NCBI GenBank assembly: GCA_030055595.1
Contig: JASFYH010000004.1
Location: 20,770-84,769 of the forward strand
DNA from: Archaeoglobales archaeon
Lineage (GTDB): Archaea; Halobacteriota; Archaeoglobi; Archaeoglobales; Archaeoglobaceae
Direction of reading: 5' to 3'
DNA: 64,000 nt
This document shows, in pieces, positions 27,905-37,176 of the stretch. The translations under genes and the position numbers were made by a program. The notes beneath the pieces were generated by a model. The model saw nothing but the letters and a program-made list of their open reading frames with translations. It was not told the origin of the DNA and did no database searches. How positions within the stretch are numbered: position 1 is the stretch's first letter; each line of letters starts with the position of its first letter.

Positions 27905-28348
27905 AACCGCTCTAAGTCTCCTGTCCTTTGGAACGTAGTTTTTGATCATCTTTCCATTCCCCTTTCCACAACCAAGAAAGTATTCTCCCCATTTAAGAAT
28001 GCAGTAGCCCTTATAATCCCGCTTCAAGTCTTTCCCACTTAACCAATCCATAGCCTCTTTCTCTTCAAGCTCCAGAACTCCTTTTTTTGCAGTTTTGCCA
28101 ACAATAAAGCTCCCCTCTATTGAAAGCCTGAGACCGTCTTTTTCAAGCTTCCCAAAGTATATGCCCTTGCTTTTACTAAGAAGCGGAAATTTGCATTCTT
28201 TATTTGCATATATTTTGCCTTTTCCTTGAATAGAGAGATCAAGATCGACTTCAGCTTCAAACTGCTCCCTGATCAGTGCTTTTATTTCGTGATCTTTGCC
28301 ACAAAGAATGCTTCCGTGTCGTTCATCTGTGGGTGAATTCGAAGACAT
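27884..28348 (-). CDS. PUA-like RNA-binding protein (methyltransferase partner)
   Basis: This 154-residue protein has a C-terminal half (GYCILKWGEYFLGCGKGNG...IKNYVPKDRRLRA) that resembles the PUA-like domains of NOL1/NOP2/Sun methylases and Nip7. It lies directly after, and overlaps by 67 nt, an m5C methylase gene that lacks such a domain, so it probably supplies RNA recognition in trans. No good internal start was seen, which favours the long overlap from ATG 28348. Confidence 0.7.
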   Translation of the reverse strand: MSSNSPTDERHGSILCGKDHEIKALIREQFEAEVDLDLSIQGKGKIYANKECKFPLLSKSKGIYFGKLEKDGLRLSIEGSFIVGKTAKKGVLELEEKEAMDWLSGKDLKRDYKGYCILKWGEYFLGCGKGNGKMIKNYVPKDRRLRAVSEEFSD

Positions 28349-29184
28349 TTTTTCACCTCCCTTAAATACTCTCTCCCGTTAAATTTTGTAAATCCGCCAA
28401 TAGCCTTAATGGGTAGATCGATCCTTTCCAAATTTGCTTCAGAATTCCTCAAGATGTGATCAACAACTTCTTCGTTCTCCAGTGGTTCCAGCGTGCATGT
28501 TGAATAAACGAGCACACCACCGGGTTTCAGACACTCATACCCCGCCCTCAGCAACTCCTTTTGCAGTCTTGAAAGATCAAGACTCATTTTCAGGTTCCAG
28601 CCTTTTGCATATGAAAAATTTTTTCTGATCATTCCCAGATTACTGCACGGAGCGTCTACGAGGACTCTATCGAATTTATTCTTAAATTTTGCAAATTTTC
28701 TTCCATCAAGCATCGTTACCTTTGCTATGAGCACACCACACTTCTGTATGTTTGAGATCAGCATGTTTATTCTCTCAAGCTTTACATCGTTCGCTACAAT
28801 ACATCCTTCATTTTTCATATACTGGGCAATTTGAGTTGTCTTAGCTCCCGGGGAAGCACAGAGATCAAGCACAAGCATTTTAGGCTCGATCTCCATCAAA
28901 ACTGGTGGGATCATTGAAGCGGAGGACTGGGAAAAAATGACGCCAAGCTGATGCTCAGGGATCTTCGAAAGCTCCTCCACATTTATGTAATATCCTTCCT
29001 CACACCACCGCACTTTTTCTTCAAGAACTCCAGAAAGTCTTTTTAACACAAATTCCAAATTCGCTTTCAGCGTATTTATTCTCACACTTTTTCTCAAAGG
29101 TTTTTCGAGAAATTCGAAGAAATCCTTAGAGCCGTCGATCTGAGAAAGTCTCTCAAAGAGTGGTGGATTTAGATCTTCGATCAT
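28282..29184 (-). CDS. tRNA/rRNA cytosine-C5 methyltransferase (NOL1/NOP2/Sun family)
   Basis: This is a 300-residue SAM-dependent m5C methylase. The SAM-binding LDLCASPGAKTTQIA, the motif IV DAPCSNLG (releasing Cys) and the motif VI YSTCTLEPLENEEVV (nucleophile Cys) are intact. The target RNA cannot be told. ATG overlaps the glyA stop (ATGA), and its 3' end overlaps the PUA partner. Confidence 0.93.
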   Translation of the reverse strand: MIEDLNPPLFERLSQIDGSKDFFEFLEKPLRKSVRINTLKANLEFVLKRLSGVLEEKVRWCEEGYYINVEELSKIPEHQLGVIFSQSSASMIPPVLMEIEPKMLVLDLCASPGAKTTQIAQYMKNEGCIVANDVKLERINMLISNIQKCGVLIAKVTMLDGRKFAKFKNKFDRVLVDAPCSNLGMIRKNFSYAKGWNLKMSLDLSRLQKELLRAGYECLKPGGVLVYSTCTLEPLENEEVVDHILRNSEANLERIDLPIKAIGGFTKFNGREYLREVKKCLRIHPQMNDTEAFFVAKITK

Positions 29185-30434
29185 AGAGCTGAATACGCAT
29201 CACACTCCTCAAACGTGAACTTCACGGTTTGAAAATCTTTTCTAAACTCTGAAATTGCTTTTCTAAGTTCTTCAACACTCTTCTTCTCTTTTAAAGCAAG
29301 ATCAATGAACTCCGCAATCGCGATCATCTCTTCCTCTTTCATTCCAAGTCTTGTTACTTCCTGAACTCCGATCCGGATTCCTGAGGGGTTTGCTGTATTC
29401 TCAACCGGATCCCAAGGGAGTAAGTTTTTGTTGAGCACAATTCCCACCGCTTCTAACTTTCTTGAAACTGGATCTCCACCACCAAAAGCTCGAACATCTA
29501 TGGCTATTTGGTGAGTTTCCGTAAATCCAAACTTTTCGCCAAGAACTTTGTAGCCCCTATCGTAAAGAGCTCCTGCAAGTGTTTTTGCATTCCGAACCAC
29601 TTGTCTGGCATATTCTTCACCAAATTCGATCATTTCCATTACCGCTATCGCATATCCCGCTAAAGAGTGAAGGTGGTGGTTGCTTATCACACCCGGAAAA
29701 ACCGCTCGATCGATCTTTTTTGCTAAGCTTTCTTTGCTCATGATCAGAGCTCTTTGAGGCCCAAAAAAGGTTTTGTGCGTTGAAGCGGTAAGCACGTCCG
29801 CCCCCTCTTTGAGGGGGTTTGGAAAAACTTTGCCAGCAATTAGCCCAAGCACATGGCTTGCGTCGAACATAACTTTTGCGTCGATCTTTTCTGCGATCTC
29901 TGTAATTTCCTTTACTGGTTGCCTGAAGAGCATTAGACTCGATCCCAGTATAAAGAGTTTTGGTTTAACGTCTTTTGCAAGCTTTTCTGTTGCTTTTAGA
30001 TCTAAATTCATCGTTTCTACATCAAAAGGATAGTATACAACCCTTAAACCCCTCAATCCCGCAGCTGAGATCTTGTCATGACTTATGTGTCCCCCACATG
30101 GAACAGAAATACTGAAAACTATGTCCCCGGGATTTGTTAATGCATAAAAAGCTGCAAGATTTGCAACAACGCCCGAAATCGGCTGTAAATTAACATGCTC
30201 CGCATCAAAAAGCTTTTTAGTTAGATCGATTGCGAGAGCTTCAACTTCATCAATGAACTTACACCCCGCATAATATCTCTCACCCACCTTCCCCTCCGCA
30301 TATCTGTGCCCAAAATCAGCAAGATAGCACTTCCTTACAAGCTCAGAAGTCAAGTTCTCGCTTGCGATTAGTGGGATGGAGTTTCTCATCATTTCGTTGT
30401 GCTTCCTGATCATATTGAAAATGTCTGAATACAT
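29181..30434 (-). CDS. glyA: Serine hydroxymethyltransferase
   Basis: This PLP enzyme interconverts serine and glycine; in Archaeoglobales the C1 carrier is a methanopterin. The PLP lysine is in TASTHKTFFGPQRAL. The N-terminal IPLIASENLTS and GHRYAEGKVGERYYAGC are family signatures. The ORF track starts at TTG 30452; ATG 30434 (MYSDIFNMIRKH) is preferred and lies about 22 nt from a shared A/T promoter, giving 417 aa. Confidence 0.95.
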   Translation of the reverse strand: MYSDIFNMIRKHNEMMRNSIPLIASENLTSELVRKCYLADFGHRYAEGKVGERYYAGCKFIDEVEALAIDLTKKLFDAEHVNLQPISGVVANLAAFYALTNPGDIVFSISVPCGGHISHDKISAAGLRGLRVVYYPFDVETMNLDLKATEKLAKDVKPKLFILGSSLMLFRQPVKEITEIAEKIDAKVMFDASHVLGLIAGKVFPNPLKEGADVLTASTHKTFFGPQRALIMSKESLAKKIDRAVFPGVISNHHLHSLAGYAIAVMEMIEFGEEYARQVVRNAKTLAGALYDRGYKVLGEKFGFTETHQIAIDVRAFGGGDPVSRKLEAVGIVLNKNLLPWDPVENTANPSGIRIGVQEVTRLGMKEEEMIAIAEFIDLALKEKKSVEELRKAISEFRKDFQTVKFTFEECDAYSAL

Positions 30435-30452
30435 GCGAGAAGCAAATGGCAA

Positions 30453-30460
30453 AAATATTT
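30453..30460. promoter_or_regulatory. Palindromic A/T element shared by glyA and the DtxR-type gene
   Basis: AAATATTT is centred at 30456.5. The glyA ATG (30434) is about 22 nt to the left and the regulator ATG (30478) about 22 nt to the right. The spacing fits two leaderless transcripts from one TBP site. The regulator, if autorepressing here, would also act on glyA; that is inference. Confidence 0.45.
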
Positions 30461-30477
30461 AAGTTTTCCGCGATGCT

Positions 30478-31035
30478 ATGATCTTCGTGGAAAGAGCAGA
30501 AGAATATCTTGAAGCCATATACGACCTTCAGAAGAACGGTAAAGTAGCAAAAACTGGAGATCTGGCAAAGATCCTGAAAGTAAAACCCGCAAGTGTAACT
30601 GAAATGCTTTCAAAGCTAAAAGAAATGGGATATGTGGAATACAACCCATACAAGGGAGCGGTTTTAACGAAAAGCGGTGAAAAAATCGCTGAAAGAATAA
30701 AAAAGCATTATAGTATTGCTTCAAGCTTTTTTAAGTTTATAGGTGTTGAAGAAGGGATCGCAGAGAAACTTGGCTGTGAGCTTGAACACCACATGAATGA
30801 TGACGTAGCGGACAGGCTTAGCAATATCCTCTACTATAGATGCGGGGGATGTGAAAGAGATATAAAAAGACTAACGTGTGTCTCAGATGGAATTTATGAA
30901 GTTATTTCCTCTCCAGACCCAGAACTAAAAGTTGGAGAGCTTATAAAGGTTGAAAGTGGCAAGATCGAAACTTTGAAAGGGAATAAAATAAAGGAGGGGA
31001 TCATCGATCTTATTCTTGTTCGGAGATCTTTATAG
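30478..31035 (+). CDS. DtxR/MntR-family metal-dependent transcriptional regulator
   Basis: This is a 185-residue regulator. A winged helix (residues 1-65: [31 protein letters not shown]) is followed by a dimerisation/metal domain with [17 protein letters not shown], which holds the usual ligands, and a Cys pair (CGGC). A C-terminal FeoA/SH3-like domain follows ([17 protein letters not shown]). It is likely an Fe- or Mn-responsive repressor; the metal is not decidable. Its 3' end overlaps the convergent methylase by 26 nt. Confidence 0.9.
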   Translation: MIFVERAEEYLEAIYDLQKNGKVAKTGDLAKILKVKPASVTEMLSKLKEMGYVEYNPYKGAVLTKSGEKIAERIKKHYSIASSFFKFIGVEEGIAEKLGCELEHHMNDDVADRLSNILYYRCGGCERDIKRLTCVSDGIYEVISSPDPELKVGELIKVESGKIETLKGNKIKEGIIDLILVRRSL

Positions 31036-31546
31036 CAATGATCTTCTCGAAGAAAAGTCTCTTCTCTGCAACGATCTCGTATTCAAAACCTCTCGACTCG
31101 ATCTCCTCAAAAATTCTCGGCATATTGATCGAGGAAGCTATCAAAATTGCCCTTCCTTTGGGTGACATAAAATTGCGTAGAGTGTCGAGAAATCTTTTAA
31201 TGGTCTCCAGACCCTCTTTTCCACCATTTACAGCCATGTCAGCCCATGGATCTCTCTTCAATTTCTCCTCCAATTCCAGATATGGGGGATTGAATAAGAC
31301 GAGTGAGAACTTCTTTTTTATTCCAGAAGCAAGGTCAGTCCTTAAAACATCCAAACCCTTCTTTTTAAGCTCTTTTACAGCATAGGGAGAGATATCCGTT
31401 ACCAAGAGAGATTTGCACTTTCCCAAAAGCTTTTCCGCAACAAAACCACTTCCCGCACCGATCTCAAGAACCTCATCTCTCTCGTTTACTTCTCTCAATG
31501 CAACTTCAAGAAGAAGTTCGCTGTCTTCAGCGGGTTCGTAGATCAT
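31010..31546 (-). CDS. HemK/Mtq2-like protein N5-glutamine methyltransferase
   Basis: This is a 178-residue SAM methylase. [15 protein letters not shown] binds SAM, and NPPY in [11 protein letters not shown] is the motif for methylating planar amide nitrogen. By family it is likely to modify the GGQ glutamine of release factor aRF1. The ORF track begins at TTG 31561; ATG 31546 ([14 protein letters not shown]) matches the conserved N-terminus. It overlaps the rsmA 3' end by 20 nt. Confidence 0.88.
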   Translation of the reverse strand: MIYEPAEDSELLLEVALREVNERDEVLEIGAGSGFVAEKLLGKCKSLLVTDISPYAVKELKKKGLDVLRTDLASGIKKKFSLVLFNPPYLELEEKLKRDPWADMAVNGGKEGLETIKRFLDTLRNFMSPKGRAILIASSINMPRIFEEIESRGFEYEIVAEKRLFFEKIIAIKISEQE

Positions 31547-32258
31547 CCACGATCCTCGCAAAGTTCAAAGCTCCAATTTCCTCGGGGCGTTTTTCTGCAA
31601 TTTCTCTATCAAGCTCTAATTTATATCCAAACCTTTTTTCAAACTCATTCACGATCTTGCTTAGCTTCTTTCTCTTCATAGAAAATGCAAAGGTGATGAA
31701 GAGCTCGAATAGTTTTCTGTTTCTCACTCTGATCGCGGGAGAAGGTTTGATCCTTACGACCGCAGAGTCTACTTTGGGCATCGGCCTAAAGTTATCCTTA
31801 TCTACAATCTCAAGCAACTCCGCCGTGCAATACGCTTTTGAAATGACCCCCAACCGATTGTCCTCGCTAATAAGCCTTTCTGCAAATTCTCGCTGAAGCA
31901 TAAGCACCGCGAGCCTGAAATCATAGTTAAAAAGTTTAAATATGAGTGGAGAAGAGATCTCGTAGGGAATGTTTGAAACAAGCTTTGTAAAACTTGGAAA
32001 CTCGATCCTGAGAGCGTCCTCATAGATCAGAGTGAACCTCTTGGATTCGATCTCATCTTTAAATTTCTCTTTGAGCAATTTTACGAATTTCAGATCCTTC
32101 TCGATTCCGATCACCTTGCATTTTCTAAGAAGGGTTTCGGTCAAATTTCCAGTTCCACAACCAATTTCGAGCACTATGTCATCGCTTTTCAGATCCGCAT
32201 ATTTAACGATCCTCTCTATGATCGCTCTGTTCACCAGCATGTGTTGACCCAATTTCAT
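31527..32258 (-). CDS. rsmA: 16S rRNA (adenine-N6,N6)-dimethyltransferase KsgA/Dim1
   Basis: This enzyme dimethylates the two adjacent adenines in helix 45 of 16S r[11 protein letters not shown] at the N-terminus, [15 protein letters not shown] and the catalytic [15 protein letters not shown] are intact. Length is 243 aa. It overlaps the DUF357 gene upstream by 56 nt and the Mtq2-like gene downstream. Confidence 0.96.
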   Translation of the reverse strand: MKLGQHMLVNRAIIERIVKYADLKSDDIVLEIGCGTGNLTETLLRKCKVIGIEKDLKFVKLLKEKFKDEIESKRFTLIYEDALRIEFPSFTKLVSNIPYEISSPLIFKLFNYDFRLAVLMLQREFAERLISEDNRLGVISKAYCTAELLEIVDKDNFRPMPKVDSAVVRIKPSPAIRVRNRKLFELFITFAFSMKRKKLSKIVNEFEKRFGYKLELDREIAEKRPEEIGALNFARIVDDLRTR

Positions 32259-32472
32259 AGATCTTTTTGAGCTCCAAGCCTATTTCCAACCATGCCCACG
32301 CCCATATAACGCATTCAAATGCTCTTACCAAATCCGCTCTCAGAAGAAAGAACTCCGCATCGCTTGCATACGCTTTTATATTGTCCAGAAATCTTTTATC
32401 CCCCTCTAATTGTGTGATCCTTACTTTCAATCTCTTTAGCCACTTCTCTGTCTCCTCTTTCAGCTCCTTCAA
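32203..32472 (-). CDS. DUF357 protein
   Basis: This is an 89-residue helical protein. [47 protein letters not shown] fits DUF357 (PF04010), a small archaeal family of unknown function. The gene is squeezed: its first 77 bases lie inside the NfeD-like gene and its last 56 inside rsmA. A TTG at 32430 is an alternative start with less overlap. Confidence 0.75.
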   Translation of the reverse strand: MKELKEETEKWLKRLKVRITQLEGDKRFLDNIKAYASDAEFFLLRADLVRAFECVIWAWAWLEIGLELKKIYEIGSTHAGEQSDHREDR

Positions 32473-33712
32473 CCTTTCTCACCTTCAAATTAAGTCCATC
32501 CCGATCCAGAACGACGATCTCGTCTCCGATCTTAAGGTTGTCCTTGGACTCTATTCTCCAGATCTCCCCTCTGACTCTTGCAAATCCTTTTCCATTTTTG
32601 AATTCGACTACTTCTCCTCTCAATCCCATCACTTCCCCCACAGAGCTTCTCTTTCTCCTGACTTTGATGATCTTTATTAAAATGAATGTCATAAAACCCG
32701 CAATCCCAATTCCTATTCCCAAAGCAAACTTAGGAAAGAAATCGTAAAATTCCTTAGGCATCATAGGCTCTTCGAAGATCAGCAAAAGTCCGAGAGTCAT
32801 TGTGACTACCGACGCCACCGCTAATGCTCCATAGGTAGGAGTTAAAAGCTCTGCGATCAGAAATATGACCCCGAGAAGTATTAAGAAGATCCCGGCATAA
32901 TTCACATTTAAAACTCCAAGACCCGCAAAAGCCAAGATCAAAAGAATTGCTCCGACGACTTCAGCCATCATCCCCGGAGAAGTTAAGCCAAAGATCAGTA
33001 GGTAAACTCCAAGGAGTAGTAGGACTACTGCGATCTGGGGATTTGAAATTAAATCGTAAAGCACCGCTTGGATCGGTTTTTCAATTTCTAAAAGTTTGTA
33101 ATTTGTTGTATTTAGTAATACCTCTTTATCTGCAACTACAACTCTCATACCATTGATCTTAGCCAATAACTCTTCTCTGCTGTCCGCAAGCACATCAATA
33201 ACGTTCAACTCATAAGCTTCTTTTGCGGTTAAGCTAAGAGCCTCAGTAACAAAACGCTCCGCAACTTCTGGATTTCTCCCACGAGCATTAGCAAGATCTT
33301 TAACATAGCTTGCGATATAATTTATTGTCTTATTCTCCACCGCTGTTCCAGAGCTCGTCACAGGAGTTGCAGCTCCGATTGCGGTTCCATTTGCCATTCC
33401 CGCAATATGTGCGGAAAGAAGGATCACGGTGCCAGCGGAAGCACACATAGATCCTTTGTTTACATATATAACAATTGGGATCTCGCTGTTCATGAATAAA
33501 GACACGATCTTCTGGGTTGACGACAGCAAACCCCCCGGTGTGTCGATCTCGATCAAGATCAGTTCAAGATTTTTCTTCTTTGCCTCTTTATACGCATTTT
33601 CAAGTGTGATGTATGTGCCTTCTGTTATTTCTCCCGCTATGTTTACAACTCCAATCTCAACCGCACCTACATTTGCTATAAAAAGGATCGCCAGCAATAA
33701 TGCAAGTTTCAC
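32396..33712 (-). CDS. NfeD-like membrane serine protease (STOPP/1510-N type)
   Basis: This is a 438-residue membrane protease. A signal peptide (LALLLAILFIANVGAVE) is followed by a ClpP-like domain with the nucleophile Ser in CASAG (near residue 95) and the Lys base in SLTAKEAYEL (near 155). Then come five or six membrane segments, and a C-terminal NfeD OB domain (GEVMGLRGEVVEFKNGKG). Homologues in Pyrococcus cleave the C-terminus of stomatin; no stomatin gene is in the window. Confidence 0.9.
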   Translation of the reverse strand: MKLALLLAILFIANVGAVEIGVVNIAGEITEGTYITLENAYKEAKKKNLELILIEIDTPGGLLSSTQKIVSLFMNSEIPIVIYVNKGSMCASAGTVILLSAHIAGMANGTAIGAATPVTSSGTAVENKTINYIASYVKDLANARGRNPEVAERFVTEALSLTAKEAYELNVIDVLADSREELLAKINGMRVVVADKEVLLNTTNYKLLEIEKPIQAVLYDLISNPQIAVVLLLLGVYLLIFGLTSPGMMAEVVGAILLILAFAGLGVLNVNYAGIFLILLGVIFLIAELLTPTYGALAVASVVTMTLGLLLIFEEPMMPKEFYDFFPKFALGIGIGIAGFMTFILIKIIKVRRKRSSVGEVMGLRGEVVEFKNGKGFARVRGEIWRIESKDNLKIGDEIVVLDRDGLNLKVRKVEGAERGDREVAKEIESKDHTIRGG

Positions 33713-33764
33713 AAATTAATTTTGAAAAAGAGGGTTATATTTTTTACTGCTCTCTAAAATTTCT

Positions 33765-34247
33765 TTACAACTTATAGCCAATCTTCCTTAGAAACTCCTT
33801 TCTGACCCTTATGTCTCCTTCCTTCTCTATTCCTTTGCTCTTAAACCCATCAACAACCCCAATAATTCCTCTTCCTTGCTCTGTCTCGACTATGATCACC
33901 TCTAAGGGGTTTGCTGTTGCTGCATAGATCGTGCAAACTTCTGGAACCTCTTTGATCTTCCCTAGAACGTTTATAGGGTAAGCGTTTTTTATGAATATTA
34001 TAAAGCTATGCCCACATGCAATTTCAAGAGCTTTTTTTGAGGCAATTTCTCTAAGTTCAGGATCGTTTCCCTCGTGCCTGACCAAGCAAGGTCCTGAAGC
34101 TTCGCAGAATGCAATACCAAACTTGATCCCCGGGACAGAATTAACAAGAGCCTCATAAAGGTCTTCAACAGTCTTTATGAAGTGTGCGGTGCCGAGGATC
34201 ACATTGCAATCCTTCGGGACTTCGATCTTAACAATTTCGAACTTCAT
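33765..34247 (-). CDS. Adenosine-specific kinase
   Basis: This is a 160-residue protein of PF04008, characterised as an adenosine-specific kinase in Pyrobaculum. The family stretches are [38 protein letters not shown] and [13 protein letters not shown]. It sits 12 bases after the Usp-like gene and probably forms an operon with it and the triple-repeat protein. Confidence 0.9.
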   Translation of the reverse strand: MKFEIVKIEVPKDCNVILGTAHFIKTVEDLYEALVNSVPGIKFGIAFCEASGPCLVRHEGNDPELREIASKKALEIACGHSFIIFIKNAYPINVLGKIKEVPEVCTIYAATANPLEVIIVETEQGRGIIGVVDGFKSKGIEKEGDIRVRKEFLRKIGYKL

Positions 34248-34259
34248 ATTCTGTCCCCT

Positions 34260-34973
34260 TTATAATAAAAGAAGGGTAACTTCGGTTTTTTCTATGATCT
34301 CTTCCACTTTATCCTTGCCTATACTCTTGCCAAGTATTATCAGATCTGCGTCAAACTCGCTTGAGATTCTTTTTACCTCTTCGCCAATATTTCCAACCAA
34401 AACTACTCTATTTGCATTTAAGTCTGTAGAAATTTCTTCCAGCTCCTTTTTGATCTTTTCCTGAGCCTCTTTCATTCTTTTCGCGTGGCTTTCAGGTGGT
34501 AGCATGGGTTCTACTATACCCAAGAGCAAAACTTCTTTTCCCTTTTTTAGCCAGCCCATAGCTTTTTCAGCTTTTGCTCCTTCAGAATGGACATAAAGTA
34601 GTCGATCTAACACAATTTTTCCACGGTAAAACAGAATTGCAGTATTCGAAGCGAACAATTTCTCAGTTAATGGCATGTATCTCCCAGCGATCACAAGATC
34701 TGGCTTCTGAGCTTCGAGAACACGATCGATCTCTTTTTCGTATTCTCCAAAAACTACGCTCATTCCAATAACATTGTGCTTTTTTTCAAGTTTTTCTATA
34801 ATCTCTTCAGCTCTTTTAATGATCGGTAATTTGCTCTGTGCCAAGCTGAGCATTTCCCCCCTCTCAGACAATGTTATATTCCCCTTTGCACTCTTAGCGA
34901 AGATCACATAAACTTCCTCGATCTCAAGTCCCTCGAGATCAACTTCCTTGTTTGTGAAAACCACCGCTCTCAT
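34260..34973 (-). CDS. Usp-like nucleotide-binding-fold protein
   Basis: This 237-residue protein appears to hold two UspA-like halves. The first half has KPDLVIAGRYMP, and the second has FDADLIILGKSIGKDKVEEIIEKTEV, each resembling the adenine-binding end of universal stress proteins but without a clear GxxGxx9GS/T ATP loop. ATG overlaps the upstream stop (TAATG). Given the neighbouring adenosine-specific kinase, nucleotide sensing is possible; this is inference. Confidence 0.6.
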   Translation of the reverse strand: MRAVVFTNKEVDLEGLEIEEVYVIFAKSAKGNITLSERGEMLSLAQSKLPIIKRAEEIIEKLEKKHNVIGMSVVFGEYEKEIDRVLEAQKPDLVIAGRYMPLTEKLFASNTAILFYRGKIVLDRLLYVHSEGAKAEKAMGWLKKGKEVLLLGIVEPMLPPESHAKRMKEAQEKIKKELEEISTDLNANRVVLVGNIGEEVKRISSEFDADLIILGKSIGKDKVEEIIEKTEVTLLLL

Positions 34974-36265
34974 TATGTCACCTCTCCAAGAGCCCTCTTC
35001 ATTTCTTCAACCCACTCACTAAGCCACTTACCAAGGATCTCGTAAGACTCGATCTCGACATTGTAGACATTCACAACACCGATCAACTGTCCTCTTTTGA
35101 TCTCTCCATCAAATACAGGTAAGAAAAGGACTTTTCTTATAATCTTCGGGTTTTCAACCTTTGCAGGCTCTTTTTCGATTAGATCAACGATCGTGCCGTA
35201 AGCGTGTCTCATGATATATAAGGGGTAAAGGATCGTGTTCTCCTCCAGTTTTACAGGTTCGATCTCAATTTCAGCAAGCTTGCCTTTTTTTACAGCAAGA
35301 TCTTCATTTGCAACGATCGGCTCCCATCTCGCGATCGGTTTTCTCCTATAAGCGAATGGTTTGAGGATCATCCCGTTCCTAAAGATCCTTCCAGACTTCT
35401 CATAGACCATTCTCGCAAATTTTTCTTCCTTTGGATTCATTTTAGGCTCAAAGTTGCCGATTGCGGTATAGTATACGTTCAAAACACCAAGCAGATCTCC
35501 TTTTTGTATCTTCCCATCTCTCTCAGCAAGAAAGATCGCATCTACGATCTTCTTTTCCTCCTCTACTTTCGAAGGCTTCCCTTCTTGAGCTACTTCGATA
35601 ACACTTCCAAATGTGTTTCTCATGATATGCAAAGGTGAAACTACAGTATTTGGCTGTAAAACGATCTCTTTTATTTTAATTCTTTCTACTTCTCCTTTTT
35701 TAACATCAATATTCTCCGCTGAAACCACTGGCTCCCATTCTGCTATGTAGCTCTTGAAATATCCAAAAAATCGTGTTTTAATTTTCTCTCTCTTTAACTC
35801 TCCACCTTCTTTATACACAAGATTTGCGGAAACCATATCTTCTCTAATCTTTATATCTGAGGCAGAAAAGCCAAATCTTCTATCGAGCATTCCTGTTTTC
35901 ACAAAGAAGACCTTCAAAACACCGACTATGTCCCCTTCCTCCACAATTCCATCCTCTACGGGCAGGAAAATTGCATGAGTTATTTTTTTCTCATTCTCAA
36001 CTTTCGAGATGCCTTTTTCAATAACGTCAAGAGTTGTCCCTAAGGCGTGCCTCATGATCGAAAGGGGAGCGAGAATTGTGTTTTCTGGAATTTCAACGTC
36101 TTTGATCTTCAATACCACTGGCAAACCTTTTTTTACCTCCGTCGTATTCTCAGCAATTAAGACTTTCCACTGAACAAACGGTGCAAGCCTATACCTCACT
36201 GTCTCCTTTTTTACCTTAAGACTTACAGTCTCTTTTCCGAGCTCCTTCCAGTAAAGGATCTCCAT
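34973..36265 (-). CDS. Triple-repeat DUF22-like protein
   Basis: This 430-residue protein is built of three copies of a roughly 135-residue module. Each has a W[EK]P[IV]-type strand, then an IMR[HN]-x-[FAL]-G-[ST] core (PLSIMRHALGT; PLHIMRNTFGS; PLYIMRHAYGT), then a K[IV]EN/EE segment and a D-G-x-[IV]-x-x-G-[DQ]-[LI]-[IVL]-GV end. This resembles archaeal DUF22; I am not certain of the assignment. There is no signal or membrane segment. It is the first gene of the operon with the Usp-like protein and adenosine-specific kinase. Function unknown. Confidence 0.65.
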   Translation of the reverse strand: MEILYWKELGKETVSLKVKKETVRYRLAPFVQWKVLIAENTTEVKKGLPVVLKIKDVEIPENTILAPLSIMRHALGTTLDVIEKGISKVENEKKITHAIFLPVEDGIVEEGDIVGVLKVFFVKTGMLDRRFGFSASDIKIREDMVSANLVYKEGGELKREKIKTRFFGYFKSYIAEWEPVVSAENIDVKKGEVERIKIKEIVLQPNTVVSPLHIMRNTFGSVIEVAQEGKPSKVEEEKKIVDAIFLAERDGKIQKGDLLGVLNVYYTAIGNFEPKMNPKEEKFARMVYEKSGRIFRNGMILKPFAYRRKPIARWEPIVANEDLAVKKGKLAEIEIEPVKLEENTILYPLYIMRHAYGTIVDLIEKEPAKVENPKIIRKVLFLPVFDGEIKRGQLIGVVNVYNVEIESYEILGKWLSEWVEEMKRALGEVT

Positions 36266-36354
36266 GATGGCGTTTATATATGATTTTTGTTTAAAAATTT
36301 TCCGATCCGAAATAGAATCCCAGAATTTAGAATTCGTTAGCGACTATGGATCAT

Positions 36355-37176
36355 TTAAAGCTTCGAGCAATTTCCTGCAATGAACTCGAAGATTAACTTT
36401 GCTGTAAGTGTCTGCGTGATCTTGTTCTCGTCGGGAACGACTTCTACAAAATCAAGAGCTACTATTCTGTTCGAGATCTCGGAAAAGAGATCTAATAAGA
36501 TCCTTGGACTAATTCCAAACGGTTCTGGTGTTGATACTCCCGGAGCAAAGCACGGATCAAAGGCATCCATATCAATGGATAAATAGATCCTCTTATAATC
36601 CTCAATCAACCTTTCTACATCCCGGAAATCTTTCAATTCCCATGAGAAGAGGTAATCAATCCCACTTCGATCTGCAAAGACCCTTTCTTCTTTGCATCCG
36701 CTCCTCACACCTACAATTACGACATCAAAGCCTTGCTCGAAAACTCTTCTTGTGGTGCACGCATGATTAAATCTATTTCCATCAAATTCATCACGAAGAT
36801 CAAAATGAGCATCAAATACCAGAAAACAAGAATTTTTGAACTTTTTTGTAGTCAAAAAGCTCACACTGTGCTCCCCACCAAGAGCGATTGGAACACCAGA
36901 GATCTTACTCAACAGATCTTCCACTCTAACACCTATTTCTTCGAAACTACCATCACAGTTTATGTTTCCAGCGTCGCAGACCTTTGCAAGGGACAGATCG
37001 AAGGAGAAAAACTGTGAATAGGACTCAAGGTTCCAGCTTGCCTCTCTTATAGCATTTGGAGCGAATCTCGAACCCGGCTTGAATGACTGCGTTGCATCGT
37101 AAGGAATGCCGTATATAACGTATTCAGCATCTTTTATTTTTGAATTAGAGATCGAAAAATAGTTGTCTATATGCAT
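36355..37176 (-). CDS. speB: Agmatinase
   Basis: This Mn-dependent ureohydrolase converts agmatine to putrescine. Its metal ligands are visible as GGEHSVSF, FDAHFDLRDEF and SIDMDAFDPCFAPG. Length is 273 aa. The ATG overlaps the eIF5A stop (TAATG). Polyamine made here could feed the spermidine needed for hypusine on eIF5A, which gives the pairing functional sense. Confidence 0.94.
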   Translation of the reverse strand: MHIDNYFSISNSKIKDAEYVIYGIPYDATQSFKPGSRFAPNAIREASWNLESYSQFFSFDLSLAKVCDAGNINCDGSFEEIGVRVEDLLSKISGVPIALGGEHSVSFLTTKKFKNSCFLVFDAHFDLRDEFDGNRFNHACTTRRVFEQGFDVVIVGVRSGCKEERVFADRSGIDYLFSWELKDFRDVERLIEDYKRIYLSIDMDAFDPCFAPGVSTPEPFGISPRILLDLFSEISNRIVALDFVEVVPDENKITQTLTAKLIFEFIAGNCSKL

